Shown here piece by piece: positions 62,893 to 64,000 of a stretch of DNA of 64,000 nucleotides. Both the position numbers and the translations under genes were made by a program. The number at the start of each line of letters is the position of its first letter. Position 1 is the first letter of the stretch. Under the pieces are notes generated by a model. That model was not told where the DNA came from and did no database searches. It saw only the letters and a program-made list of their open reading frames with translations. Origin of the DNA: Hydrotalea sp. (lineage in GTDB: Bacteria > Bacteroidota > Bacteroidia > Chitinophagales > Chitinophagaceae); contig DAHXOT010000032.1 in assembly GCA_027364735.1 (NCBI GenBank), positions 81,495 to 145,494 on the forward strand, read 5' to 3'.

Positions 62893-63972
62893 ATGCTTAA
62901 ATTGGAAAAAATATCTGTTTATCAGTTTAAAAATTATGCCGAAAAGCAATTTGCATTTTCTGAAAATATTATTGCCATTTGCGGATTAAATGGCAGTGGA
63001 AAAACGAATTTACTCGATGCTATTTATTTTTTATGCTTTACTAAAAGTTATTTTACCAAAGATGCTCAAACAATTGAATACAATAAACAAGGATTACGAA
63101 TTGAAGGCTATTTTTTTAAAAACAACTCTCCTCAAACACTAACTTGTATTATAAGAGAAAATAATAAAAAAGAATTTTTGTTGAACAATGATGAGTATAA
63201 AAAATTTTCCGATCATATTGGTAAATTTCCAAGTGTTATGGTAGCTCCGGATGATATAGATGTAATTAATGGCAATAGCGATTTAAGGCGAAAATTATTA
63301 GATACTATTCTTTCACAAGTAGATAAAAAATACTTGCAATATTTAATTAGCTATAATAAACTTTTATTACAAAGAAACAGCGTATTAAAAAATATTAACG
63401 AGCAGCATCAAACAGATGATTTTTTAATGGATACTTTGAATGAACAATTAACCGAAAAAGGCGAATATATTTATGTTGCAAGAAAAAAATTTTTAGAACA
63501 ATTGATTCCACTATGCTTAAATGCTTATCGGCATATTGCTCAATCTGATGACGGGATTGAAATTAAGTATGAGAGCCAATTAATGAGTATGTCTTTTAAA
63601 GAACTATTGCATCAAAATAAACAAAAAGATATTTTATTAAACCGAACTTCAGCAGGTATTCATAAAGACGATATTGTTATTACCATTAACCAACAACCAT
63701 TTAAATTTAATGCATCGCAAGGGCAGAAAAAAAGTTTATTATTTGCTCTTAAATTAGCCGAGTTTGAAACATTACAACAGCATAATAATTTTTCTCCTAT
63801 TTTACTATTAGATGATATTTTTGAAAAGTTAGATACGGAAAGAATGCATCACTTATTACATCGTGTATGTATTGAAAATGATGGTCAGGTTTTTATTACC
63901 GATACAGATGCTGAAAGGGTATCAACAGCATTAAAAAAAATTTCGGTTCCTTTTCAGCTAATTGTTTTATAA
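62893..63972 (+). CDS. recF: DNA replication and repair protein RecF
   Basis: RecF is an SMC-like ATPase that loads RecA at gaps through RecOR. The protein has 359 aa, the normal length. Walker A, GLNGSGKT, is at residues 31-38. The signature region SAGIHKDDIVITIN is near 255 and SQGQKKSLLFALKLAEF near 275. Walker B, ILLLDDIFEKLD, is near 303. The middle is helical coiled-coil sequence. A TTTACTTTGC element just upstream resembles the local -7 box, with TTTG at 62860-62863. No dnaA or gyrB neighbours are seen, unlike in many bacteria. Confidence 0.96.
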   Translation: MLKLEKISVYQFKNYAEKQFAFSENIIAICGLNGSGKTNLLDAIYFLCFTKSYFTKDAQTIEYNKQGLRIEGYFFKNNSPQTLTCIIRENNKKEFLLNNDEYKKFSDHIGKFPSVMVAPDDIDVINGNSDLRRKLLDTILSQVDKKYLQYLISYNKLLLQRNSVLKNINEQHQTDDFLMDTLNEQLTEKGEYIYVARKKFLEQLIPLCLNAYRHIAQSDDGIEIKYESQLMSMSFKELLHQNKQKDILLNRTSAGIHKDDIVITINQQPFKFNASQGQKKSLLFALKLAEFETLQQHNNFSPILLLDDIFEKLDTERMHHLLHRVCIENDGQVFITDTDAERVSTALKKISVPFQLIVL

Positions 63973-64000
63973 ACCATTAACAAACGATAATTTTACAGTA

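Overview
The window is AT-rich, gene-dense bacterial chromosome from a member of the Bacteroidota, most likely the Chitinophagales (the order is inference). The phylum call rests on type A and type B type IX secretion (T9SS) sorting domains, a PorP/SprF protein, a short primary sigma factor of Bacteroidota form, an LptD-like protein and a WbqC-family protein. Several promoters also fit the Bacteroidota -7 consensus TAnnTTTG, and clear Shine-Dalgarno sequences are generally absent. I see about 60 protein genes, one tRNA gene and several strong hairpin terminators. I see no insertion sequence, prophage, integrase, rRNA or CRISPR array.

Layout. 0-6.6 kb: an fbp / exported protein / ABC ATPase operon, divergent lysC, an OmpR-type two-component pair and a head-GIN lipoprotein. 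6.7-15 kb: guaA, a periplasmic-binding-fold protein, an IscA-type Fe-S protein, a catalytic-only methylmalonyl-CoA mutase subunit, a serine hydrolase and an M20 amidohydrolase. 15-19 kb: a 7TM protein / NarL-type kinase / regulator operon, trxB and rpoD. 19.2-27.4 kb is the most accessory-looking stretch: a 60-residue protein made only of a signal peptide and a CTERM-like tail, a 1198-residue SBBP-repeat T9SS cargo, an unrecognised 380-residue protein, a LytTR regulator and a TPR histidine kinase. 27.7-40 kb: threonine aldolase, pgi, acetyltransferase, glutamate dehydrogenase, cytochrome c maturation genes, queA, a rhodanese lipoprotein, rlmH, rhomboid, tilS and glnS. 40-53.4 kb: a T9SS type B cargo, tRNA-Arg, ung, plsC, lptD, a cell-wall amidase, serA, a second serine hydrolase and a K+-dependent membrane pyrophosphatase with an added C-terminal module. 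53.5-57.5 kb: two tandem four-cysteine exported microproteins, a BlaI/M56 pair and a PorP/SprF protein. 57.6-64 kb: mostly housekeeping (pyrE, Nudix, thioesterase, coaD, pyrB, pyrR, recF).

Most of the window is core metabolism, translation support and envelope biogenesis. The best candidates for undescribed biology are the tandem CC/CxxxC microproteins beside the BlaI/M56 operon, which carries a perfect dyad at its start codon; the CTERM-like mini-protein beside the SBBP cargo; and the pyrophosphatase extension. One architectural pattern stands out: 11 of 12 convergent gene pairs end within 6 nt of each other or overlap, leaving no room for intergenic terminators.
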